Below are positions 23,255-34,199 of a stretch of DNA of 64,000 nucleotides, in pieces. The stretch is taken from positions 89,734,353 to 89,798,352 of the forward strand of contig NC_068359.1 of assembly GCF_020536995.1 (NCBI RefSeq), in the 5' to 3' direction. The notes under the pieces were generated by a model. It worked only from the letters and a program-made list of their open reading frames with translations, did no database searches and was not told the origin of the DNA. A program made the translations under genes and the position numbers. The DNA is from Dreissena polymorpha (lineage: Eukaryota > Mollusca > Bivalvia > Myida > Dreissenidae). The stretch's first letter is position 1; each line of letters starts with the position of its first letter.

Positions 23255-23482
23255 TTAACCCTATTCCACTTGGAAGCACAGTGAAAACAGCATAAAACCA
23301 GAACAGCATGCTAGTAACTCGCAGTCTGTTCAGGTTTTATACTGTTTGCTGCTCATCAGTATTTAAGGGTTGGAAATGAAGCCTTTAAAACTTAAATTTA
23401 GTAATAAAGGTACTTTATTACATTTAACTTTTTAAGGAACTACAAAAGCTTGAAAATACATATTTAAGAAGTAAAGGGTTAA
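23255..23482. mobile_element. TTAA-flanked MITE-like element, diverged
   Basis: TTAACCCTATTCCACTTGGA at the left and GAAGTAAAGGGTTAA at the right give weak terminal inverted repeats against TTAA. Inside are paired AAAACCAGAACAGC and TTCAGGTTTTATACTGTTTGC arms. Probably another piggyBac-type MITE family. Confidence 0.45.
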
Positions 23483-23605
23483 TCTCTAGAGAAAAGTGAG
23501 ACATCAAAATTATAAAAACATATTCTAGGAGCAAGGGTAAGCTTGCGAGAAATTCACAATTGTGATCTTAAATTCATATTTGTTACTATTCTTTAAAGAT
23601 TGCAC

Positions 23606-25143
23606 TCAATTTCTTTTAAATCTTTCAGTCTCTTGTTTCAGTAAAATTACTTCACCAAAATTGGATGCAGTTACACGTAATTTTCTTTCATCTTCCCAAA
23701 GTACGTTCTTTCCCTGACCTCTGGTTAATTTTTCAATACTTTGGCATTCAAGTTCATCCATTTGTAGCATATCCATCATTTTCGACATTTTATCCTTCAC
23801 AGTTTCACTATTCAGATCTACGCTATCACTAAAGTTATATCCAATTTCTATAAACTTTGGTAATTTCACCTCTTCCTTCTCTTCTACAAAGTTCAAAAGC
23901 CATCCAGCTGTTGGGTTGCATATTTTCGAGTTTTGAACGGAAACTGTTCTCATTTACAGAAATCGCAAGAAGTTCTTTTCTGGTGTTATTTTCGACTGGC
24001 TCTAATTTTGACTCAAAGGTATGTTTCCGAAATGTAAATTCGCTAGACTTTTTAGGCGTTCGCTTTCTTTTCCGGGGATTATTAAATCTGTCCCACACGC
24101 ATTTTTTTGAGGTTGATCTTAGAGTGCCGTCCTTCTTTTTAGCAGTGAGATCAGAAAGGGCATACATAAATGCACCAATATGGATACATGCTTCTCCGCT
24201 CCTGAAAATATATAAACATAATAATTAGACATACTTTCAAACTGCACTTTTCTTTTTGCTCGAGCATCTAAATTTTGATGAAAAATTTCCCAGAAACTGG
24301 TCCATCCCGAGAATAGCTTGTGACCAGTATATAGATCTATGAAAATGATTGGTATAATGCCGATTCGGGGATCGTAACTACTAGTTCTTCTTGAATGCTC
24401 TGAGGGTTTATGAGTACATTCGTACACCTCACAACCCAGAGGGTAAATATAGCTGGGAGTTGGATTATTGCAACTAGGATTGTAACAGAGGCATGTCTCT
24501 TGATAAATTATTTATAACCTCGTTTCAATATTGCAAGAACTTATATGAAAAACTGTGTACACTCACCCGGCTGTGCAATTACATTCCGCTGAATGAACCT
24601 GTCCAGTGACCTTTGACAGACAGAGCCACACACTGTGATCTGGGTTTTCTTTCACATTTGCACTCGGTAGTGATGGTAATACTTTGCATTTAACAAAACA
24701 ATGTTCCCATTTGTCACTTATGTCATGGTACAAAATACTGTGTTTATGTCTGTAAACATAATACAATTTTTTGATCTCAATTGTTTTTGTGTGTTCATTT
24801 TCAGCACAAAATAATTGTAGATGTCACTATCTATTAATGTAGGAAAGTCCATTAAGTCACTACTCAACGTTTTTAATACATCTGGATGTGGCAGCTTTTC
24901 ACCGAGTGGCGTAAAAAGTTTTTCTGTTTTCCTTTTTTCATAATTTACTTCCGCATTCCTGTGCAGCTGTCGATCATTTAATCCTAGCTTTTGTACGCCT
25001 TTTGTCCTCAAGACAAGTTCATTCTTATTCCCTGACACATAATGATTATGAAATCGTAAATAATCCTTCAATTGTGCAACACTTAATTTGTCAATTTCGA
25101 TGTCAGACAGATAACGATCGTTTTCTTTCTCATTCGACGCCAT
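23606..25143 (-). pseudogene. SAP-SWIM-YqaJ protein gene, partner ORF of an ISL2EU-like transposon, broken
   Basis: Exon 1 (25143-24567) starts at MASNEKENDRYLSDIEIDKL and carries a SAP-type DNA-binding helix pair (LSVAQLKDYLRFHNHYVSG) at residues about 20-55, then LPHPDVLKTLSSDLMDFPTL. After one frame change near 24790 it continues into YHDISDKWEHCFVKCKVLPS. Its end joins exon 2 (24201 downward) across a GTGAGT/TTTCAG intron so that a SWIM zinc motif is rebuilt: ECNCTAG then SGEACIHIGAFMYAL (CxC...CxH). Exon 2 has a second frame change near 23900 and ends in IEKLTRGQGKNVLWEDER and KLRVTASNFGEV, the start of a YqaJ nuclease domain. A stop at 23606 removes the rest of the nuclease core. Genes with SWIM plus YqaJ accompany ISL2EU-type transposases, and this one converges on the FYTG gene. 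It could alternatively be a decayed host gene of the same family. Confidence 0.7.
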
Positions 25144-25600
25144 TGTTACTGGAAATCAATACTACCCAGCGATTCAATCGCACATTCTCGGCCCTTTCCG
25201 TCAAACATCGGATAAGTATTATGATAATCTGCGAGGGGTACCGAATGCCAGCGATTGAGAACCTCCAATTCCGGAGAATACTCAGGGGAGATATGCGACT
25301 TTCCGAAAAGGGCTCAGTGGCCTCCCTTATTCTAGAAGATGCCCAAGGGAAGTAACTGCCGTGAGGAGTTTGATCTAAAGTTTGCGAATGGGAGATATAG
25401 GCCCGACAATTCGAGTAAAATTACATACGCAAATTTGAATTAAAAAATAGTCATGAGGATGTTAAGCAGCCTTTTATTAAGTGGGTCTTCAACTGTCGGG
25501 TCCAAGTGCCCGATAATCGACTTTGGGACCCGACAATCGACTAAAGACCCAACAATACGGCGGTAAAATGGACGTTTGACCCACCATTTTACCCAATCTG
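25144..25600. other. 5' flank of the YqaJ-type gene
   Basis: A GC-richer 250 bp (CCAGCGATT repeated at about 25168 and 25249, CpGs) that could be promoter or element end. I could not match it as an inverted repeat to sequence near 16.6-16.98 kb. Confidence 0.3.
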
Positions 25601-25601
25601 A

Positions 25602-25603
<2 letters not shown>

Positions 25604-25654
<51 letters not shown>
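25604..25654. repeat. (TA)n microsatellite
   Basis: About 25 uninterrupted TA units. Confidence 0.95.
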
Positions 25655-25656
<2 letters not shown>

Positions 25657-25900
25657 AGCAAAGAGCGAACAGCTGCAGTGCTTAAGCGCATTGATAATCT
25701 TATTTGTCTGTAAATGTGTTCTGATATGGCTTTTATGTGCTGATATTATACAATATGCAATCCTGTTAGACATTGTGTTTGCATTACGAAGTGTTCCAGT
25801 CAGTTAATTAAACAATATTTTGACTTAATAACTGGCTTATTCGAACACGTCTTGGGCAGAAATGTATATGACTGAACTTTTTTGAGGGTCATTTATGTCA

Positions 25901-26522
25901 TTAAAGGCCCTATAAAGGTGACACATCAAATTATTATGTATATAAACTGGTCAAATTTTTACCGGATTTCAGTAACTCTTGCATAAAAAATGCTAATAAC
26001 ACAGCATAGGTGCAACGTAGTCAAGAATTATGAAAGATATACCCGTTTTATAATTGGAAGAAATGTTTACAACATTGCAACTAACTAATGTGTAGCCTCA
26101 AAACGGTGACGTATACTAAAAATAGCCGAAAGAAATACAATTTTAATTTTTTTTTAAACAACTTTTTACCAGCAGAAAGTAACTTATTAGATCACTACAA
26201 ACGTTTTAACCATTAATAAGAGGCCTACTTTGTGAGTGATACCGGAAATCGTTGAAAATCAACGATATATTTTTGGTGACCTGAGTCACTCTCACTTTCA
26301 CTTTCCCGAGTAAACAGCGATGTAAATAAACTGATTGTTTGTAAACACAATAAACTTGGAGGACACTGTATTTTGAGCTCAAAACAAGTTGTATTGCTAT
26401 TTTTTTATGATAATGTCCAATAGCATATTGTTTTTTGATAACCTTTATAAATAAAATATGAAAACAATATTTAAAAATCGGTAAATCATTACGGATCGTT
26501 ATACCCTTTATAGGGCCTTTAA
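25901..26522. mobile_element. TTAA-target MITE with 14-bp perfect terminal repeats
   Basis: TTAA (25901-25904) is followed by AGGCCCTATAAAGG, and CCTTTATAGGGCCT is followed by TTAA (26519-26522), so the 614-bp body has perfect 14-bp inverted ends and a TTAA target as in piggyBac or Kolobok groups. No transposase is seen. The 124-residue minus-strand frame across it has no domain. Confidence 0.78.
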
Positions 26523-26570
26523 TGTTGTACAAGATTAAATTGTATACTGTATCAGGTGCAACACGATATA

Positions 26571-26801
26571 TACTACTCAAAATTTGCCAAGGGTCACTTT
26601 TTATAGTATGTGAAGTTTGAAGTTGACCCCTAGCTAGATTCAGCCAGCGTCACGCATCAATGATTAATCAATTCATAAAAGTAAATTCAAAAACACATTT
26701 TTAATATCAAAACCTGCACAATAACAATTTAAAATGAACTTAATCCAAAAATGAATATAAAGTGAAAATAAAGAGTGATCCTTAGCAAATTTTGAGTAGT
26801 A
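26571..26801. mobile_element. Tc1/mariner-like MITE with TA target
   Basis: TACTACTCAAAATTTGC at 26571 and GCAAATTTTGAGTAGTA at 26785-26801 are perfect 17-bp inverted repeats, extended by CAAGGGTCAC / GTGATCCTTA. TA lies outside each end (26569-26570, 26802-26803). It is 231 bp, non-coding, and 48 bp from the preceding TTAA element. Confidence 0.75.
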
Positions 26802-26803
26802 TA

Positions 26804-29800
26804 GTTCACCATCAACTATGAAAGATAGACATTTCGCATTTCTCTTACCCATGAACATTACACATTAATATATCAATACCTGTATAATATAGTTTATATA
26901 TGTGCTAATATGGCACAGGTACAGATTCAATTTTTGATGTCGTAAGATATAGGATAAGACCGGTACCGACGTCGCATGATTTAAATTCATTCGTTATTCC
27001 CACAACTACACATATATTTGAAAACGGTATATATAACTGCTGAGCTACGCTATATCATTATTTTAAACGTAAATATGTTAGTGACTTTAGAATCGGATTA
27101 ACCCACTTTAATAAAAGTGTACATATTCTTTAGTGTGTGAACATACAAAGTTGACATTAGATAAAATCCACAAAGATTCGAGTCAAAATAATGACATACT
27201 CACAGCTATGCCTACAATGACGATAAAAAACAAACACTTCATAGTATTCGTTAAAGCATACACCCTAAAACAAGCACCGTTGCAGATAATGCGCAACTTA
27301 AGATCATATAAATCGCTTGAATTGTACTACATGTGGAAAATTATGTTAGTGTGTTTAATAGGGCGTTAAAAAAATGAAGCTGACTTGGTGCTTCAAACCG
27401 GAAAACCTCTTTGACCTATGAATGGTATCGTCTCTAAAAGAACATTTTCCTTTTATAAACTGCAAAAAAGGGAACACAACTTGTTCCTTATTTCCAAATA
27501 TTCGTTGTAGTAATGTTTTTGAATGGATTATCCCAATGTTTTTGCAAAAAAGGAAAAAATAACGGATGGTTTCGACCCTGAGAAATAATTGTAATAAACA
27601 AATATAAATTTAACCAATACAGCTATGATTATACATATAGGTATACACTGAAGCATACAAGAGCCTCATACATTAAGAATGAAGAATGAATGCTTTTTTA
27701 GTTTTATCTTAATTCTTTGCAACCTAGTTTGAACTTCATTGATTTAACATATAGTTTTATAATATAAGGGTAGTTTCTATATACATCTTATGGCCTGGTC
27801 CGTGAATTTTAATTAGTAAACCTCAATTTAATTTTAGAACTTGTATATTTAAATACCACTTGAAAACAAACAATTTTATTATTAATATACGATACATAAT
27901 TACGCGCGCTAGCATTGAAAAAGCACGTCTCTTTCATGTTAGAACTAGGCAATAATACGGTGAAATATTTATTAAAATCACCGTTCTTGTATAGGATCTA
28001 ACTAAAGTGGCTGCTGCAAACGGTGCTTTTATGCGATTTATTGTCCGGTTGATTGACAAACAAAACCGCTCCTGTATGCTGAGATATGGGATATTTATAT
28101 TTCTGAAAAATTTAACTTTTTCTAAATTTTGAAAGAAGACATAGAGGACGTATGTTTGTTTGTTGGATAATCGAATTTAATTCCCTAGTGAGCATAAAAA
28201 ATGATATTTTCACGAGTGGCGCACGAAATGCAACACATTTTCGTTTTTATTTTATGCTTATAATGATTTTTTTTGCATTGTTGCCTTTCCGGACAATACT
28301 ATTTCCCTGTCGGGCACTGCGCAATGTTATTACATGTATGTTCATAGGAAGCTTATCCATATATGTTTATAAACATTGAATGCAGAGTAGTCACCCTTGG
28401 AAAAATTGGGGTTCACAATTGGGAAACCAAAGATATATAATAATAGTTCCGGTAAAACAATGACAATTATCGATTATTTTCACTGTTATTTTTCACTTTT
28501 TAACACAGTGAACTATTACTTTTAATTGACTGGTATTTCTCTAGAAACCATCGAAAAGCATATAATAAAGATTTCTTGTTCAATTATACCTGACTTGATG
28601 TACAGGAAATGCATTGAAAGTTTGCTCTTATAATTTGACTCGATGTGAACTGGAATAAGTATTATTTAACCTATACGCTTTTCTGGAAAGAACCGGTGTA
28701 TAATGCCATGAGTACCTTACACGGAGGTTGCAGCGATGACTTTGCGACTGTTCGGTTTGCGAAAATAAATTACTTCTTCTAGCTCTAACTGACTAAGATA
28801 GTGCATTCATGTTTACGGTTATTCTTAAAGCAACGTGATTTTTTGTCACCAATTTCAGACGTGCGAAGGATTGTTTCTTCAACCGTATGATAAACTGCAA
28901 GGAAAACTTGTATGGACTTAATATTTTTGCAAATGAGTGTCAATAACTTTTGCAAAAATAAAGTTCTTAACGTTGTTTTTTCATTATTCAAGCCCGTGTG
29001 TAAACCCATTAAAATCCAGTTGATTCTGCAGCCTGAGATGTTGATACCGAATGCCGATATTAATTAAACGTTTTGGTAATGAGTTAATACAATACATAGT
29101 GAGGCAATACTCATTATCCTCTTTATCAAATAAGAACATATATATATATATATAGCAATAATTTCGACAAGCACTCGAACTAACAATGGCATTTATTTCT
29201 CATGATCAATATTAATTTGTGGTAAATACATACAAATATGTGCTTACCAAAACGTACGATAAATGTATGTTTCAAAGAAACCTCAATGTAGATGTATAAG
29301 AGATCACTTTTAGCCCGGTACACATTGAGGATATCAGTAAGTGTAAGCATTACCAAAGAAAACGAGTATTACTTTCTTCTGCGACAAAGACCTTTACAAT
29401 GGCTGCGATTCTCTTTTCCCATCAAGGGAGATTATTATGGTCGCATTTGTTCTTCCTTTCACGGTTCCTCTGACTTACTTCCAATAACAAAACTAACACT
29501 AAATGTTTCAAATACATTTACTTGCTACCTATCGTTATCGGTGTGTAGTCGATGAGCATACAAACTGTTTAATACTTGAGCGTAGCAAGTTTAATCTGGT
29601 CGAATATTAATTTAAAATGCTTCACTACACATTAAACCTCATAAGCCTACTTTATAACTATTAATTGCTTTCAACATTGATTTGTGTAAACAATGGTTGT
29701 ATCATGATACTGGCTGTATACTAACTAGAAGCGAAACACATTTTTAATAATATTTTGTTTAATATTAACTACCATGAAAAACCCAAATCAATCAGTTAAA

Positions 29801-30053
29801 CAGGTTACTGATCGATCAACCGAATTGGGACATTAAACAGTGTTTGCATAGCAATAAAAACAACATTGTTTAATAGAAAAATAACACACTTATAGATACC
29901 TCTGTAAGCAAAGTCAATGTGGATTGGTACATATCGTTATGTACTTTATACGGAAGATTTGTAATGTGAAATGATGTAATGGTATTATTTTAAAAGATTA
30001 ATGTGAACATTAATGTCAACGGAAAAAACAAACGGTTTTCGGAGTTAATGTTT
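26804..30053. other. AT-rich intergenic stretch
   Basis: Short frames only (for example 27133-27369 plus, 28152-28379 plus, 29292-29555 plus), none with domains or credible splice context. A short (TA)7 run lies near 29141. Confidence 0.5.
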
Positions 30054-31839
30054 TTATCCAAATATCGAATGACCCAGATTAGAAAGCAATCCAAGAAGGT
30101 CATTTACAAGCGCAGCGGCTGTCTGATGGGCATCTGAAAGGAAGATAAAAAACATAAAAACTGTATTTGAGGAAACTCAGATTTGTTTCAGAATTTATCT
30201 GAGAATAGACAAGATATACTTTAAATGGCAATAGAAATGATTGACGATTTGATCATGCTATTTTGTTATACTAAGGTTTTGAAATGTTATATAAGTTGAA
30301 TTGATTTAAAGCTTTGTTCTTATTGAAACACGGTCGGATATGTTATCTTGCTGGAACAAGTACCAAGTGTCTGTACTACAAAATTGTTGCCTTAGTCTTA
30401 GTTATGGTTAATTTGATATAGTTGTGTGCAAAACATCATATACTATGATTTCATTTTGTTTATACACTCATTCATGAAATAATTCAATATTATTAAGAAT
30501 GATGTGATAGACAATATGATAAAAAGGATCCTGATCAAATAATTTGATCCAACCTACATTAAATAATATAGATGAAGACTAGGTTTTACCATAACGACAT
30601 AGTGATGGGTTAAACGCCTCGCAATGCAGATCATCCCATGCTCCATTTGCATGAATACCAAATATCACGCCAATCGCGGGAACCAGTGCAACGCAATCCT
30701 CCGAGTTGTGCTTGTCTGAATTGTATCTAAAGGGGAACCATTTTGTCCACGAGAATGGATAACCTGAAGTTAAAACCGACGGTTTCACAGGGAGTGTGCA
30801 TCATCAGTTGATTTATTAACTGATTGAAACCAACAGCACTGCATACAGCCTGTTGTTTTGTGCACTGCATACAGCCTGTTGTTTTGTATCTTGAATTTAT
30901 TACAATAATGTCATATTTTTATAATAGTGATCAATTTTGATTTCTGTGAAGTTGCATTAATAATCTATATATCATCCTTTGTGAATGTAACGTTTACTAT
31001 CGCTATAAGTCAAACATGAACCAATACTCCAATAAGATGAATAATAAAAAAAACTGGATAATGAATTTTATATATACCAAAGATTCAAACTAAAATAGTA
31101 AGGTTTGACGCGTTTAAAATGACTTAAGAGTTGGACACTGTTTAAATATTTGCTAAATAAAGTACCCTAAAAATTATCAGGAAAGACGTTATTTTTACAA
31201 TTTGCCTATCGTTTGTTTTAGTCATGTGACCAATTGCACAAGCACTATGGAACAAAGATATAACGAAATTTGGGAAGTAAACTGACAAAAACTTAGATAA
31301 ACACCTCATGAAAATAAGGACACATATCAAGTGATTTTTTAAGTGTTTTATTTGATGTGCTACAACCATTAGACATGTACAGAAATCAGGCGAAAAATTA
31401 CAGTATATGCAAACAATTGCTGTCCGACAAAATGTAAGATGAAATGCAAATGGTCACTGTTATCTGTCATGCATTTTTGACTGATTGACACAATTGTTAG
31501 AGTTTCTAAGCTTATCTGTGTCTGAAATGAATGTTTCTTTTAAAGGTTTCACGTAGCACCTACCCGATGTCCAGGACCAACTCCCCTCTTTACCCTTGTC
31601 TGACAGTCCGATCCAGATATACTGATTTAGCCTTTCTTTGTTCAGGAAGTTCGTAATAAAATCCTCTTCCACCTGACTGGTGATGTACGCAAGGTGGCCT
31701 CCGTTTGATTTGCAGTGATATTCTGCGTCATTCCACGTCATCGGATGGGTCACAACTTCGAAACAGCTTTCATTATGCTCCAGGACGTGCCCCCCGTGGA
31801 GTGAGGCGTATTCGACAACTTTGATTGGGCATTTGTTTC
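30054..31839 (-). CDS. C-type lectin-domain protein (3' exons; start not found)
   Basis: Three exons join in phase 1. Exon A (31839-31564; TTTTTAG acceptor, GTAGGT donor) reads NKCPIKVVEYASLHGGHVLE, ESCFEVVTHPMTWNDAEYHC, NGGHLAYITS and YIWIGLSD to WSWTSG. Exon B (30763-30590; TTCAG acceptor, GTAAAA donor) reads YPFSWTKWFPFRYNSDKHNS, EDCVALVPAIGVIFG and NGAWDDLHCEAFNPSLCRY. Exon C (30133-30054) adds DAHQTAAALVNDLLGLLSNL to HSIFG and a stop. The fold is the long-form CTLD: an extra N-terminal Cys pair plus four core Cys, WIGL and a WDD in place of WND. The EPN/QPD calcium-sugar motif is absent, so classic mannose or galactose binding is doubtful. The tail after the last Cys is amphipathic. The signal-peptide exon must lie upstream (above 31839) and is not certain; 33979-34140 is a candidate. 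Probably secreted, possibly in pathogen recognition (inference from the family). Confidence 0.82.
30836..30886. repeat. 26-bp tandem duplication in the lectin intron
   Basis: GCACTGCATACAGCCTGTTG plus TTTTGT occurs twice back to back. Confidence 0.85.
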
Positions 31840-32666
31840 CTAAAAAAGATAGATGGGAATGCTCTTACGTGTCTCCTTATATCCATATATCTTGTCCGTT
31901 AAGTATGTAATGAATGTTTAATAAATAAACTGCGTCATTACAGCTGCATCAGCAAGAGGCGATTCGTGTTTAAGTGTATGGCTACTTTATTCATTCAAAG
32001 CAAAAAAAAGGAATGAAATGTAAAATCGACTCTATATTACCGGAATAACAGTTAATCTTTGCGAAGGTTGTCATAAAGAGAACAAAGTCGTTGGAATTTG
32101 CCATGCAATTTTATTGCAGTACATGTTTTCGTTTAATAACTCTACAAGTCAAGAAAATGCAGTAACGATATATTAGGGTTAGAAAATCCTTCAATTTATC
32201 AGATTTATAACATATGTATTTTATCAATGAGATCACTCCAAATACCTCGCCCAACAGATGGCCTACCTATATAACAACACATGCACATGTGTATATATCT
32301 AAGTAATATTTTATTGTATAAGTAATGTATTATTGTAGATAAACGATGCCCACGATGCTTGAAGTGGTGGTTAGAGTCTTTCATCCTAAGCATAACATCG
32401 ACACGGGTATGGATTATACAACATACGCACTTTCACAAACATGCTGGCTTGGTTTCTATCTGAAAGTAAATTTCATACATTCATACAACCAATGAATCAG
32501 ACAGTGTTCAACGTATAGCCCACAATGATATGCAAACTGATCCGTTACATGAATGTCCATTAACTGACCATGTCAAAAGTAGTGCTATGCAATATTCTTA
32601 TGCAAACCTACATGCCCACTTGAAAGACTTGGCTTAAATCATAATTGTTATATATTAACTGTTTTT

Positions 32667-32892
32667 TTAGTACCATACAACTTTAATTGAAGGAAAACGT
32701 AAGTTGCATTGAAGCGCGTTCGTAACTTCCGGGAATGTGTTGAATGCACAGTTGAGGTTGATACAGGCGCATACGTCAGAGTGGAAGTTGCACCTGCTTT
32801 GGCTGGTCGTGCTGTCGGAGATTGAGAGGTAGGTTAAAGCGTGTGATGGAGCTGGGGTAGTCTGTAGAGCAGTTGTCGCAACTTGAATGGTC
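32667..32892 (-). CDS. Possible Thr/Ser-rich plus Cys-rich exon
   Basis: An open frame of about 75 codons without an ATG follows an AG acceptor on the minus strand. It reads TIQVATTALQTTPAPSHALT, a mucin-like stretch, then SRCNFHSDVCACINLNCAFN and EVTNALQC before a stop. It lies upstream of the lectin exons on the same strand and could be a skipped or terminal exon of that or another secreted protein. No donor in phase 1 is convincing, so its membership is open. Confidence 0.3.
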
Positions 32893-33978
32893 TACTGAGA
32901 GTTATTCGTATACCGGTATGTGTCAGACGCATGCTTGTATATTTAAAAAACGGTAAACAGCCAATCGTGTGAACAATATTGTAGAAGGCATTGCAACAAT
33001 AAAGTTTGAAATCATATTCAAACCCATTTTAATTTCAAAAATTACACGTATCTTTTGAACGTTACAGTAACTGTAAAACTGCGTACTGTTGCAAATTTTG
33101 AGTATTCAAACTGATAAAAACGACCAATATATTTCCACACGTTGCGCGGTATGGATTGGCATTATAGAGCAGGTGTTTTTTTTAAACTAAAATATTGGCA
33201 GTGTGCAACTCGAAGATCAAATACATACGTGCGCAGATACGGGACGTCGGGCTTGACTAGTGTAACGTTGCAGCTCGTAAAGCAAACTGACACTTAAAAT
33301 CCCCAATTCCAAAATCTCTGAAAGCATGTAAGATTAAGTATTTTACGATTTTTCCGCCTGTGATATGAATGTTAACATTTAATGAATATATAAAATGCTT
33401 AATTATATGTATATTTTATCATAACATGCAAGTTGTAAGATGTTCAATAAAAACAAAACATTCCACTTTTAAAATGCAGAATGTATTGAAGTTTAAACGT
33501 AGATTTGTTTAGAATGATGATGGGTATAGCCAGGAAAGTGAAGCACGACAGGCAGTTTATGGTCCTAAGCAATGAGCAAATACGTCAGCTGAGTATGAAG
33601 TTATCGGATACTATCAATATATTATGAACAAATATTCCTTTATTGTATTACTTTCTTGTTAATATGTTATCCTATGCAAAACGGTTGGAAGTACATGTCC
33701 ACTTGAGAATTAGAGAAAAGTTACGCGTTCTTTGGAGACTGGTGCAAGGGGGTTTATAAATACCTTCATGTAAAGTACAACTATATCTTCCTATGTCGCT
33801 TTATTTGAACCCTTCATAAGACAACAAACATTAAGGCGACTTTAAGAATGTTTTCCGTTTAGGAAAATATACACTTAATCAAGTGTTTCCTTGATTAGGC
33901 AAGAAATAAATGATTAGAACAATTGCACTTCATAATGTTAAGTTCCTCTAATGTTTATGCATACATAATAAGACGTTT

Positions 33979-34140
33979 TTAAAACGCGTTGTTGTTATTC
34001 TTAATCCATTGTTCAACACCAATGTATGAAGCAATCATTGAATAACGGGCATACAAGTTTTGGTATCCAGTAGTTTGTTCCAGGCTTTTGTATATGCACG
34101 TCAACGATGCTAAAGCTATGAAAATAGCAGCAAATTTCAT
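33979..34140 (-). CDS. Small ORF with signal-peptide-like start
   Basis: From an ATG at 34140 the frame reads MKFAAIFIALASLTCIYKSL and continues 53 residues to a stop. The first 17 residues look like a signal peptide. It lies 2.3 kb upstream of the lectin domain on the same strand and could be that gene's first exon (a weak phase-1 GT donor is available) or a small secreted peptide. An in-frame ATG 30 bases upstream makes the start uncertain. Confidence 0.35.
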   Translation of the reverse strand: MKFAAIFIALASLTCIYKSLEQTTGYQNLYARYSMIASYIGVEQWIKNNNNAF

Positions 34141-34199
34141 ATTAAGTGTATCGGAAACATAATTCATCAACGGTTACTGCTATAACATAAAGTCATGTA

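Noticed and set aside
23835-24427. Overlapping frames at 23857-24228 plus and 24119-24427 minus
   Set aside because: Shadows of the SAP-SWIM-YqaJ exon and its intron; the real frame is set by the SWIM junction.
25440-25773. 83- and 94-residue minus-strand frames
   Set aside because: Translations through the (TA)n tract at 25604-25654.
30579-30593. Stop directly after the CTLD (RYGKT then stop) as the true C-terminus
   Set aside because: A GT donor at 30588-30589 and a matching phase-1 exon at 30133-30054 give a better-supported end; read-through of the intron remains a minor alternative.
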